The notes beneath the pieces were generated by a model that was given only the letters and a program-made list of their open reading frames with translations, searched no databases and was not told the DNA's origin. 64,000 nucleotides of DNA from Verrucomicrobiia bacterium. GTDB taxonomy: Bacteria; Verrucomicrobiota; Verrucomicrobiia; Limisphaerales; JAEYXS01. Each line of letters begins with the position of its first letter. The stretch's first letter is position 1. The translations under genes and the position numbers were made by a program. Below are positions 26,039 through 33,615 of the stretch, one piece after another. The stretch is from contig DASWYF010000020.1 in NCBI GenBank assembly GCA_036405135.1, positions 1 to 64,000 of the forward strand, in the 5' to 3' direction.

Positions 26039-27327
26039 CAGGAACTTTGCATGTTGATGTTACCCGTGATCGAGAACATGGCGCCCAGCACGCAGTATAG
26101 GAGGAAGCCCACGAAAACGGCGATGCACACGATCATCACCGGCTCGATAAGGTTCGTCATCACGCGTAGGCCGATCGCCAGTTCGCTCTCATAAGTGTCA
26201 GCCAGATTCTCCAGCGAGCCCGGTACATCACCCGTCTCTTCGCCGATCTTGAGCAGGTCGATCATCAGTTGCGGGAAGAGGCCGCTTTTGGCCAGCGGTT
26301 GGGCGATGGTTTTGCCATCCGTCACCTCTTCACGCGTCACGGCGATGGCTTCCTTGATCATCACGTTTGGCATCACCTGTTCGGTGATCTTCAAGGCATT
26401 GAGCACGGGCACCCCGTTGCGCAAGAGGGTGGCGAGAGTGCGGCAGAACTGGCCGAAGAGGTTCAGTTTCACCACCGGCCCCAGCACCGGCACCTTCATG
26501 CTCCAGCGATCCAGCGTGCGCCGGCCCGAGGGCGAATTCTTGTAACGGTAGAAGATCAGGTAAACCGTGATGGCCCCCAGTATCATGAGCCACCACCACT
26601 TGCTGAAGAAATTGCTCGTGCTGATCAGGAACTGCGTGGCTGCGGGCAGCGGCGCGTTCAGGCCGTTGAAGATCTCCATGAATTTCGGCAGCATGAACGT
26701 CATGAAGAAAAAGATGATCACCACGCCCACGCACGCCACCATCGCCGGGTAGATGAGCGCGGAGATGAACTTGGACCGCACCTCCGAGAAGCGCTCATAG
26801 TGGGCGGACAGGCGCCGCAAAACTTCCTCCAGCGCGCCGGATTGCTCACCCGCCCGCACCATGTTCACGTACAGGTCCGTGAAGATCTCCGGCTGCTTGG
26901 CCATGGCAGTGGAGAGGCTCTTGCCCTCCACCACATCCTGTCGGAGCTGCTTGGCCACACTGGAAGGGATACCCTTGGAGCTGATGCTGGACATGCTGTT
27001 CAGCGCCGAGGCCAGCGGCATGCCGCAATGCAGCAAATTCGCAAGCTGTTGGGTGAAGCGCGCCAGTTCCTGGAGCTTGGGCTTGCGCTTGCGGCTCAGA
27101 AACTTTTGTACCCCTGCAGGCAGAACCATGGCGGAAGACGCAGCGGAACTGCTGCTCTCCGGGCGGATGACCACACCGGCACCGCCGCCCTTGGAGGCAG
27201 TGACGCTCACCGGGAACAAACCCAGCTTTTGGATCTGCAGCAGTGCGGCTGGCCGGTCGACCACGTCCAGCATGCCCTCCACAATCTCTCCGGTGCGCTT
27301 GCGCGCACGATATGCAAACTGCGCCAT
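26038..27327 (-). CDS. gspF: Type II secretion/type IV pilus inner-membrane platform protein GspF (PilC)
   Basis: This 429-residue protein has two copies of the T2SSF domain (about 95-215 and 300-420; LARFTQQLANLLHCGMPLAS and LNLFGQFCRTLATLLRNGVP), each followed by membrane segments. The N-terminal AQFAYRARKRTGEIVEGMLD segment is typical. The platform links the ATPase GspE to pseudopilus growth. It heads the operon. No gspE, gspD or gspG is nearby, so the cluster must work with genes elsewhere. Confidence 0.92.
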   Translation of the reverse strand: MAQFAYRARKRTGEIVEGMLDVVDRPAALLQIQKLGLFPVSVTASKGGGAGVVIRPESSSSAASSAMVLPAGVQKFLSRKRKPKLQELARFTQQLANLLHCGMPLASALNSMSSISSKGIPSSVAKQLRQDVVEGKSLSTAMAKQPEIFTDLYVNMVRAGEQSGALEEVLRRLSAHYERFSEVRSKFISALIYPAMVACVGVVIIFFFMTFMLPKFMEIFNGLNAPLPAATQFLISTSNFFSKWWWLMILGAITVYLIFYRYKNSPSGRRTLDRWSMKVPVLGPVVKLNLFGQFCRTLATLLRNGVPVLNALKITEQVMPNVMIKEAIAVTREEVTDGKTIAQPLAKSGLFPQLMIDLLKIGEETGDVPGSLENLADTYESELAIGLRVMTNLIEPVMIVCIAVFVGFLLYCVLGAMFSITGNINMQSS

Positions 27328-27714
27328 ATAAAGTCTCTAATAATGCACTAGGTTCAAAACCGGTCGCGGCCAAAAGTTCTCATCCGGTGTCCCTTTCCTA
27401 TCCCACCGTCCAGCCCCGCTGGCAAGCCAGCTTCTTGGGGGCACGCGACAACTTACCATGCTCCCAAGGGCAATGCAGGGATTTTCAACGGTTTTTCTAC
27501 TGGCAAAACCCTTCATTTTTACGATCCTCTTTCCTCTCCTTTTCACTGCCCATAATCTCGCACGCATCGGCCACTTGAATTGTCACACTTTTGTCATTCT
27601 TTTCAGAGCCTTTCCCGGTCTCCACTTTTTCTGGCCGCTGCTTTATTACTGGCCATTCTCATCGTGTTCCACCAAACTTTCCCATGTGCCAAGGCACCTG
27701 AAAAAAGCCGTATC
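27328..27714. other. Divergent intergenic region
   Basis: This 387-base gap separates gspF from the + strand gene at 27715. A reading frame in phase with the latter extends up to ATG 27580 and would add a hydrophobic stretch (PLFLAAALLLAILIVF), so part of this gap could be coding. I see no repeat, RNA gene or clear promoter. Confidence 0.4.
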
Positions 27715-28785
27715 ATGAATTCATCCACCCCGCCTCCCCTCGATTTTCAGCCGGCCAACTACGAGTCACCTGCGAAAGCGCTTATGGCCGCCAAAGTGGC
27801 GATGGCCGCGCCTGCGGTGATGTTTTTGTTCAATCTCGCCTTCGGCACTGCCAAGCGCAGTTTTCCGGAGGGCGTGCCTCATGCCGTAGTGCTTGTCCAG
27901 GAAGGTGTATGCTTATTGCTCATCAGCGTCGGCCTCATCGCCGCCATTTATGCCCTGGTTTCCGTCCGCAAATTTGGCAGTCGCGGCATTTTGGGCCGCG
28001 GCATCGGCGGCCTGCTGCTGAACGGCTTTTTCCTCTTCATCTTTGTCACCAATTTTAGCGCCGCCCGGCAGAACCGCCTTCAGGCGAGGCAGGAGATGGA
28101 TCAATTGGAATCTGCACTCGGCGATATGCGTGCGGACATGCGGAAGGAAATGGAAGAGACGGGCACGCTCGCCTCCGATGATGCTCATATCAAGCGCATT
28201 GAGAGCCAGTTCACCAAAGCCAGCGAGAAACTCTCTGGCTCGCAGAAGGCCCTGATGGAAGCCGGTGCCGCCTTTGCCCAGGCCATGCAGTTGGAGCTGA
28301 AAAAATACAATGAGGCGCTGGAAGACTTTCAGGCCGCAGACGCCTTCAACGGTGAAGGGATCACATCCAAGGAACAGATCGCCAAGAAACGCACCGCTGT
28401 GGAGAAGTTCATGAAGGTCAACCAGTCTTTCACCGCCTACCTCAGTGACTTGCCCAAGGTTTTCGAGAAAGAATTGCGTTCACGCAACATCTCCGAAGCA
28501 GAGGTGAACCAGGCCATGAAAGGCTTCATGGCCCAGAACCGCCGCCAAAGCCCCCTCATGAAGGAGATCCGCGCGTGCGATGACCGCGTGGGCAAGGCCG
28601 CCTTGGGGGTGCTGTCACTTCTCGACACTCAGTTCGGCAAATGGAAATACGACACGGCGCAGCAACAGATCGTTTTCCCGGATGACAAATCCATCGAAGA
28701 GTTCAATGGTTTTCTGGATGAAGTCCACAAAGCCGCAGAAGACCAGACGGCTGCCCAGCAAAAGATGCTGGCATTGGAAAAGTAA
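27715..28785 (+). CDS. Membrane protein with long coiled-coil domain, unknown
   Basis: From ATG 27715 the product is 356 residues. It has three hydrophobic segments (VAMAAPAVMFLFNLAF, VCLLLISVGLIAAIYALVSV, GIGGLLLNGFFLFIFVTNF), then about 240 residues of charged helical sequence (from RQNRLQARQEMDQLE). An upstream in-frame ATG at 27580 would give a 401-residue form with an extra hydrophobic helix. There is no clear ribosome-binding site for either. I do not recognise the family. It is not in an obvious operon. Confidence 0.65.
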   Translation: MNSSTPPPLDFQPANYESPAKALMAAKVAMAAPAVMFLFNLAFGTAKRSFPEGVPHAVVLVQEGVCLLLISVGLIAAIYALVSVRKFGSRGILGRGIGGLLLNGFFLFIFVTNFSAARQNRLQARQEMDQLESALGDMRADMRKEMEETGTLASDDAHIKRIESQFTKASEKLSGSQKALMEAGAAFAQAMQLELKKYNEALEDFQAADAFNGEGITSKEQIAKKRTAVEKFMKVNQSFTAYLSDLPKVFEKELRSRNISEAEVNQAMKGFMAQNRRQSPLMKEIRACDDRVGKAALGVLSLLDTQFGKWKYDTAQQQIVFPDDKSIEEFNGFLDEVHKAAEDQTAAQQKMLALEK

Positions 28786-28832
28786 ACATCTCAGGCGATT
28801 CCAAACGTCATCCGGAGAAATCAGGGATGATC

Positions 28833-29822
28833 TCAGTGGGGCGCAGTTTGCACTGCGCCAGCCACCTTCTCATTCAAACTCCCGCGCCGATACCCCTCCA
28901 GGTCCAGCGTGACATGCGCATACCCGATCTCCTTCAACTGCGCCGCCACCTGCCCATAAGACTCACCCGCCAGCAATCTCGGGATCTCACTCGGACCTAC
29001 CTCGATACGCGCAAGGTGCTTCGTATTCGTTTCTGGTTTCTGGTTTTTAGTTTCTAGTTGGTGGGCTTGCGGTTGCCGGTTGTCTCTCGCTTGACTCGAA
29101 ACCAGAAACCCAAAACTCGAAACACTTCCCCCCAACTCATGATGCCTCACCCGCACATCGTAGAAACCCAGATCGCGTAAAACTTTCTCCGCTTTCTCGA
29201 TCATCCCCAGCTTCACCCGCGTGACCGGTTCACCATAAGGGATGCGCGAGCTGAGACACGCCATTTGCGGTTTATCCGCCGTGGGCAGGCCTAGCTCTGC
29301 TGAAAGCTCGCGAATCTCCACTTTCGTCAATCCGGCTTCTTTCAATGGCGCACGCACTTGAAACTCCTTCGCCGCCTGCGCACCCGGACGGAAATCTCCC
29401 ACATCGCTCGCATTCTCGCCGTAGCAGATCACCGCGAATTTTTCCTTCACCGCGATCGGTGCCAGCTCCGTGAACAGCTCGTGCTTGCAGAAGTAGCAAC
29501 GGTTCACCGGGTTCGCCAGATACTCCGCATTGTTGAATTCATCCGTGGCGATGACCCGCACGGGAAATTGAAAACGCTCCGCCAGCTCCAAGGCCTCCGC
29601 CAGCTCCTCACGCGGCAGACTCGCGGAATCCGCGATCACCGCCAGCATCTTGTCCCCCAGCACCTGATGCGCCACCACGGCGAGAAGCACGGAATCCACC
29701 CCGCCGGAATAGGCGATGAGGCAGGAACCGTAACCGCGCAGCAACTCGCGCAAAGCCTGTAGTTTCAACTGAGCCACACAAGCAAAGTGCCATGAAGCAC
29801 CGCCCCTCGCAATGGCCTTCAT
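28833..29822 (-). CDS. larE: LarE-family ATP-dependent sacrificial sulfur transferase with repeat insertion
   Basis: LarE proteins donate sulfur from a cysteine to the pyridinium cofactor of the nickel-pincer nucleotide. The PP-loop SGGVDS, the ERFQFPV segment and the RCYFCK cysteine motif are present, then ACLSSRIPYGEPVT. Between RHHELGG and ARIEVG lies about 38 residues (GFLVSSQARDNRQPQAHQ and more) absent from normal LarE, encoded by a palindromic repeat. The first confident residues are KLQALREL. ATG 29822 is taken as start, but GTG 29777 is equally possible; the former lies only 9 bases from a MITE-like element. No larB or larC is in the window, so the acceptor is unknown. Confidence 0.8.
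   Translation of the reverse strand: MKAIARGGASWHFACVAQLKLQALRELLRGYGSCLIAYSGGVDSVLLAVVAHQVLGDKMLAVIADSASLPREELAEALELAERFQFPVRVIATDEFNNAEYLANPVNRCYFCKHELFTELAPIAVKEKFAVICYGENASDVGDFRPGAQAAKEFQVRAPLKEAGLTKVEIRELSAELGLPTADKPQMACLSSRIPYGEPVTRVKLGMIEKAEKVLRDLGFYDVRVRHHELGGSVSSFGFLVSSQARDNRQPQAHQLETKNQKPETNTKHLARIEVGPSEIPRLLAGESYGQVAAQLKEIGYAHVTLDLEGYRRGSLNEKVAGAVQTAPH
29018..29131. repeat. In-frame palindromic repeat inside larE
   Basis: The left arm begins GTTTCTGGTTTCTGGTTTTT and the right arm reads CGAAACCAGAAACCCAAAAC. The arms are imperfect reverse complements around a centre of about 37 bases. The unit resembles the degenerate tract at 1415-1452. The reading frame stays open through it, so larE remains complete. 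It looks like an inserted intergenic repeat that did not break the gene. Confidence 0.65.
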
Positions 29823-29830
29823 CTTCACTA

Positions 29831-30097
29831 GAGCCTGTCATGAACTTTGAAGGAGAAAAGCGCGTGAGAAAGTTCGAGGTATAGCACCCTCTCCCCTTGG
29901 AGGGAAGAGGGCCGGGGTGAGGGGTGCCGGGGCTCCCGTCAATAAACACGGCCGATTCCTGTAAGGGGCACTCCTCATCCTCAATCCTTCTCCCCTCCTC
30001 CAAGGGGAGAAGGACGTAAACGTCCGACACTTGCCTGTGCCTACTATCATGAGCCAGTTTTCTACCGTTTTGCTCCAGAATAGTTCATGACAGGCTC
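29831..30097. mobile_element. MITE-like element with perfect 16-bp terminal inverted repeats
   Basis: Left end GAGCCTGTCATGAACT (29831-29846) and right end AGTTCATGACAGGCTC (30082-30097) are perfect reverse complements, and both flanks carry TA, consistent with a TA target duplication. The 267-bp element has no transposase. Inside are a GGCCGGGGTGAGGGG-type repeat (29887-29924) and an inverted relative (29972-30014). It lies at the 5' end of larE and between larE and an AIM24 gene on the same strand. The TIR style resembles small transposase-dependent elements; the parent IS is not in the window. Confidence 0.75.
29887..29924 (+). repeat. GGCCGGGGTGAGGGG-type repeat nested in the MITE
   Basis: CCCTCTCCCCTTGGAGGG then GAAGAGGGCCGGGGTGAGGG can form a hairpin between the pyrimidine and purine arms. 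An inverted degenerate copy (CTCCTCATCC to CTCCAAGGGGAGAAGG) is at 29972-30014. Better matched to 50339-50377 than to 139-164. Confidence 0.6.
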
Positions 30098-30170
30098 TAG
30101 AGCAGACCGGAAAACGAAAAAAGCCGGCAGCACCCCGTGCCACCGGCTTCTCGTTCTTCTCAAAAACCTA

Positions 30171-30863
30171 CTAATCCCCGCCGCCCTGCGATTTCACCGG
30201 GCGGAACGGATACACCCAGCTTGCAAACGCCCCGAGTTGACGCGTCTGCAACCACAGCCGTCCCTTGCCTGAGAATTTGCACACGAGCCCTTCACCGGAG
30301 AAGAACAGCGATTTGTAACCGCCGACCTTCCCCACGCTGTATTCCAGCCCGTCCGTGAACGCCACGATATGACCGGTATCCACCACGTAATTGCCATCCA
30401 CCTCGATCTCCATCATCGCTCCGTACGTGTTGAACCATAGATCACCCACACCCGAGCAACGCGCGAGGAACAGCGATTCACCGGAGAAGAATCCCTTCAC
30501 CAACCCCTGCCATTTCGACTCGATGTTCACACCCATCGTCGCTGCCACAAAAGCCGCGCTTTGCAGATAGATGATGTCGTTCTCCAGGTAAATGTGCTCC
30601 ATGTCACCCGGTGAACCCGGAGCGATGCCGATCTCACCCGGACCGTTCTCTGCCGAAAACTCGTTGATGAAGAGGGATTCACCCGTGAGGAAGCGTGTGA
30701 GGCCGCCCTTCATCTTCGTCTTCATGCGAAGGTTCGTGTCCATGGTGGCCATGGAGCCCGACTCCACCTTGAGCGTCTGTCCCGCCGGGATCGTGACCGT
30801 CAGGTAACTGAAGTCCGGCTTGCCTGCGAGCTTGTATTGGTATTCAGAATGATCGTTGCGCAT
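30171..30863 (-). CDS. AIM24-family protein, third of three tandem copies
   Basis: This 230-residue protein is of the AIM24/TIGR00266 fold (beta-rich, related to TRAP-like proteins). It has the repeated GESLF motifs (FLTGESLFINEF about 60, FFSGESLFLARC about 126) and the final GEGLVCKFSGKGRLWLQTR. A Gly-rich tail ends it. Function in bacteria is unknown; yeast AIM24 is mitochondrial. The gene lies 16 bases after copy 2 with AAGGAGAACG upstream. The three copies are diverged rather than recent duplicates. Confidence 0.85.
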   Translation of the reverse strand: MRNDHSEYQYKLAGKPDFSYLTVTIPAGQTLKVESGSMATMDTNLRMKTKMKGGLTRFLTGESLFINEFSAENGPGEIGIAPGSPGDMEHIYLENDIIYLQSAAFVAATMGVNIESKWQGLVKGFFSGESLFLARCSGVGDLWFNTYGAMMEIEVDGNYVVDTGHIVAFTDGLEYSVGKVGGYKSLFFSGEGLVCKFSGKGRLWLQTRQLGAFASWVYPFRPVKSQGGGD

Positions 30864-30879
30864 AGGTCGTTCTCCTTGC

Positions 30880-31563
30880 TTAGTTGCGCGGTTTCAACAG
30901 CGAACCCAGTTCCCAGCCGAAGCTGGACGGATTATGCGACTGGCACCAGACCGTGCCTTGCCCCTCGAATTTGCACACGAGCCCTTCACCGCCCATAATG
31001 GCGTTGAGCCAGCTCTTGCCCGGCTTCGTGATCTTGAATTGCAACGTCTCGTCAAACGAAACGATGTGACCGGAATCCACGATGTATTCCCCGTTCACCT
31101 GCTGCGGATAGATCGCACCGAAGGAGCTGAGGATGACCTTGCCCGTGCCCGAGATCTTCAACCAGAACACGCTTTCACCCGAGAGCAACGACTTGAAGCC
31201 CTGCCAGCCGAGGTCGATGTCCACCCCGTCTGAGCATGCCACGAACGAACCGCTCTGCACGATGATCGTCTCGCCTTGCAGGTCCAGTTGCATCATGTCA
31301 CCCGGCAACGTTGTGGCCAGGAACAATTCGCCGCCGTTTGATCCGGCGGTGAAATGGTTCATGAAGAACGATTCACCGGAGAGCATGCGCTTCAAACCGC
31401 TGAGGATGCCTCCGCCTCCGCCGCGCTTCTTCGTGCTGGTCTCGATCGCCATGTCGCCACTCATCGCGATCATCGCGCCGCCTTCCGCAGTGATGGATTC
31501 GTTCGGTCCCAGCGCCACGCGCGCCGCCGAATTGCCCGGTTGGAAAATCAGATCGATATGCAT
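30880..31563 (-). CDS. AIM24-family protein, second of three tandem copies
   Basis: This 227-residue protein shares the AIM24 pattern with its neighbours: MLSGESFFMNHFTAGSNGGE, SGESVFWLKISGTG, IVDSGHIVSFDETLQ and GGEGLVCKFEGQGTVWCQS. Two glycine-rich stretches (KKRGGGGG about 43) are particular to this copy. It sits 19 bases after copy 1 and 16 before copy 3, so the three are co-transcribed. The role is not known. Confidence 0.85.
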   Translation of the reverse strand: MHIDLIFQPGNSAARVALGPNESITAEGGAMIAMSGDMAIETSTKKRGGGGGILSGLKRMLSGESFFMNHFTAGSNGGELFLATTLPGDMMQLDLQGETIIVQSGSFVACSDGVDIDLGWQGFKSLLSGESVFWLKISGTGKVILSSFGAIYPQQVNGEYIVDSGHIVSFDETLQFKITKPGKSWLNAIMGGEGLVCKFEGQGTVWCQSHNPSSFGWELGSLLKPRN

Positions 31564-31582
31564 GTTCGTTTTCCTTCCTGGG

Positions 31583-32245
31583 TTAGATGATGCGCGGGTT
31601 GAGCCAGCTCGCCAGACCTGTAAGGCTGCGCGTCTGGATGACGATCTTGCCGGTGCCCTGGATGCGCGTCACCAGCCCCTCACCGCCGAAGAAGCTCGAG
31701 AAGATGCCGCCCGCAAGCTGCACCTTCAGTTTCAATTGCGGCTCGTAACTGACCAGATGCGCGGTATCCACGATGTACTCGCCTTCCACTTCTTTCTCCA
31801 GCAATTCACCGTAAGCACCGATCCATGCCTTGCCCACGCCAGAGATGGTCAGTTTGAAAAGACCTTCCCGTGCGATGAACGAGGCAAAACCCGCCCACTT
31901 CAACCCCAGCTTGATGCCCGGGGTGGAGCAGATGTAAGCACCCGGTTGCAGGCACAGCGTCTCACCGTTCAGATCCACCTCGCGCATGTTGCCCGGCGTG
32001 GCCTGCACCAGCGTCACCTTGCAGACCTCGCCCGTGTTGTTGATGAATTCGTTCACGAACAGCGATTCACCACCCAGGAACCGCTTGCACAATCCTGAAA
32101 AGAATCCGCCGTTGAATTTCGTCATCATGTCCAGATTGGCCGACATGCTGGACATCGCATCCGCCTCCGCGATGATGCTTTCCCCCGGCTCCAGTAGCAC
32201 ATGCAGATGTGCAAAGGAGGGTGCACCTTTCATTTCTACATTCAT
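31583..32245 (-). CDS. AIM24-family protein, first of three tandem copies
   Basis: This 220-residue protein has the AIM24 motifs FLGGESLFVNEFINN, YICSTPGIKLG, YIVDTAHLVSYEPQLKLKV and FGGEGLVTRIQGTGKIVIQT. Its ATG overlaps the stop of the M48 protease by 4 bases, so translation is coupled to the protease. This pairing suggests a joint job at the membrane, which is inference. Confidence 0.85.
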   Translation of the reverse strand: MNVEMKGAPSFAHLHVLLEPGESIIAEADAMSSMSANLDMMTKFNGGFFSGLCKRFLGGESLFVNEFINNTGEVCKVTLVQATPGNMREVDLNGETLCLQPGAYICSTPGIKLGLKWAGFASFIAREGLFKLTISGVGKAWIGAYGELLEKEVEGEYIVDTAHLVSYEPQLKLKVQLAGGIFSSFFGGEGLVTRIQGTGKIVIQTRSLTGLASWLNPRII

Positions 32246-33495
32246 TGTTTTCCCCCTGGGTTGGTCGCTGGTTTTTCTTCAGCGTTGGTTGATTTTGCCT
32301 CGGTCTTTTCGCCGCCTGTTTTGAGCTTGGCGCGCAGGCTATTTTGGAACGCCTCGAAATTCAAATCGAATCCGGGATACTTCTTGTCCTTTGGCAAACC
32401 CTTCGCCTTCTCCTCCAGCCGGGCGATGCGTTCGCTCGTGGCCGGATGCGTGCTCATGAAGGCCAGAGCCTCCTGCACCTCATGCATCGCCTCGTGCTCC
32501 TTCGCCAGTGTCTCAAAAAAACTGATCATCCCGCGCGGGTTCACATCCGCCTTCACCAGATACTCCCAGCCCATGTCATCCGCCTCCCGCTCATGATCGC
32601 GCGAATGCTTCTGGTTCAGGAGATAACGCGCCTTGGACGTGAACACGCCCACCAGATCGCCCACATCACCGAAAAGGAACTGGAAAAGGAAATACGTCCC
32701 CGTGGATTTCACGATGTTTCGCACGGAATGCCGGTTCGTTACATGCGCGATCTCATGCGCCAGTACCCCCGCCACTTCTTCCGGCGATTTCGCCTTGAGG
32801 ATCAGCTCGCTATGGATCACCACATGCCCGCCCGGCAGCGCGAACGCATTGATCGTCGGCTCTTCCACGATGTGGAACTTGAACGGATACGGCTGCTCCC
32901 CGATGCCCTTAAGCAACGGCCCCGTCAACGCCTCCAGATGCTTCGCCAGCACTGGATCCTCGATCGGCGGATTGGCCGCAGTCATGGACTCGAATACCGT
33001 CTCGCCCAGCTTCACCTCCCATTCCGGCGGAATCTGGTTCGTCACCGCGTTCACCATCGGATCACGCGCCGCGAACAATCCTACCACCAGCGCCAGCACC
33101 ACACCCACCACGCTCAACCACACCGCGAGATTAAAACTCTTCTTCCCCTGCACCTTCGTTAACTGTTCCTTGAAAGCCGGATTCTCATTGATCGCCGTCT
33201 CTTTGAGAATGTTGTGATCCGCCGTGTGCAACGCCGTGTCCGGCATTGAAGGATGCTTGAAGAAAAGTATCCGGTCAGAAGCCCCGCCCAGCGTGATGTT
33301 CAATCCCGCGATCGGCATCTCCAGATCACCCGCCTTCCCTGTGAACCGGATGGCAAGAGAACCCACCGTAATTACGCCACCGCCGCGCCCATTCGGAAAC
33401 GCCGGATGAAACGCGCCCCCTTCATACGTGCGCGCCACCACCGCTCCCACTGGAACCCCGCCACCACCGCCTAGATTGTGTGCCTCCTGGCTCAT
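32242..33495 (-). CDS. M48-family metalloprotease, membrane-anchored
   Basis: This 417-residue protein has a zinc site HEIAH in AGVLAHEIAHVTNRH (about 242-256), with a third-ligand candidate in SRDHEREADDMGWEYL (about 299). One membrane segment (FNLAVWLSVVGVVLALVVGLF, about 120-140) precedes the protease domain, and residues 1-110 form a small extra domain. Family members (HtpX, BepA, Oma1) do envelope or mitochondrial quality control. The C-terminal 30 residues are Lys/Thr-rich. It is the first gene of the AIM24 operon. Confidence 0.9.
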   Translation of the reverse strand: MSQEAHNLGGGGGVPVGAVVARTYEGGAFHPAFPNGRGGGVITVGSLAIRFTGKAGDLEMPIAGLNITLGGASDRILFFKHPSMPDTALHTADHNILKETAINENPAFKEQLTKVQGKKSFNLAVWLSVVGVVLALVVGLFAARDPMVNAVTNQIPPEWEVKLGETVFESMTAANPPIEDPVLAKHLEALTGPLLKGIGEQPYPFKFHIVEEPTINAFALPGGHVVIHSELILKAKSPEEVAGVLAHEIAHVTNRHSVRNIVKSTGTYFLFQFLFGDVGDLVGVFTSKARYLLNQKHSRDHEREADDMGWEYLVKADVNPRGMISFFETLAKEHEAMHEVQEALAFMSTHPATSERIARLEEKAKGLPKDKKYPGFDLNFEAFQNSLRAKLKTGGEKTEAKSTNAEEKPATNPGGKQ

Positions 33496-33615
33496 ATCAC
33501 CTCGTGCTATGGTTCAGTGGACAGAAACCGCCCCGCTAATGCAACCTTTCTCACGCCCATTCTCATCCTCGATTCTCCTCGGTTGAGCTTTGAGCTTCTC
33601 TCCCTGACAGGAGTC

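Noticed and set aside
26269-27351. Open frame of 360 codons on the + strand
   Set aside because: It is antisense to gspF, has no recognisable domain and begins within a well-supported gene.
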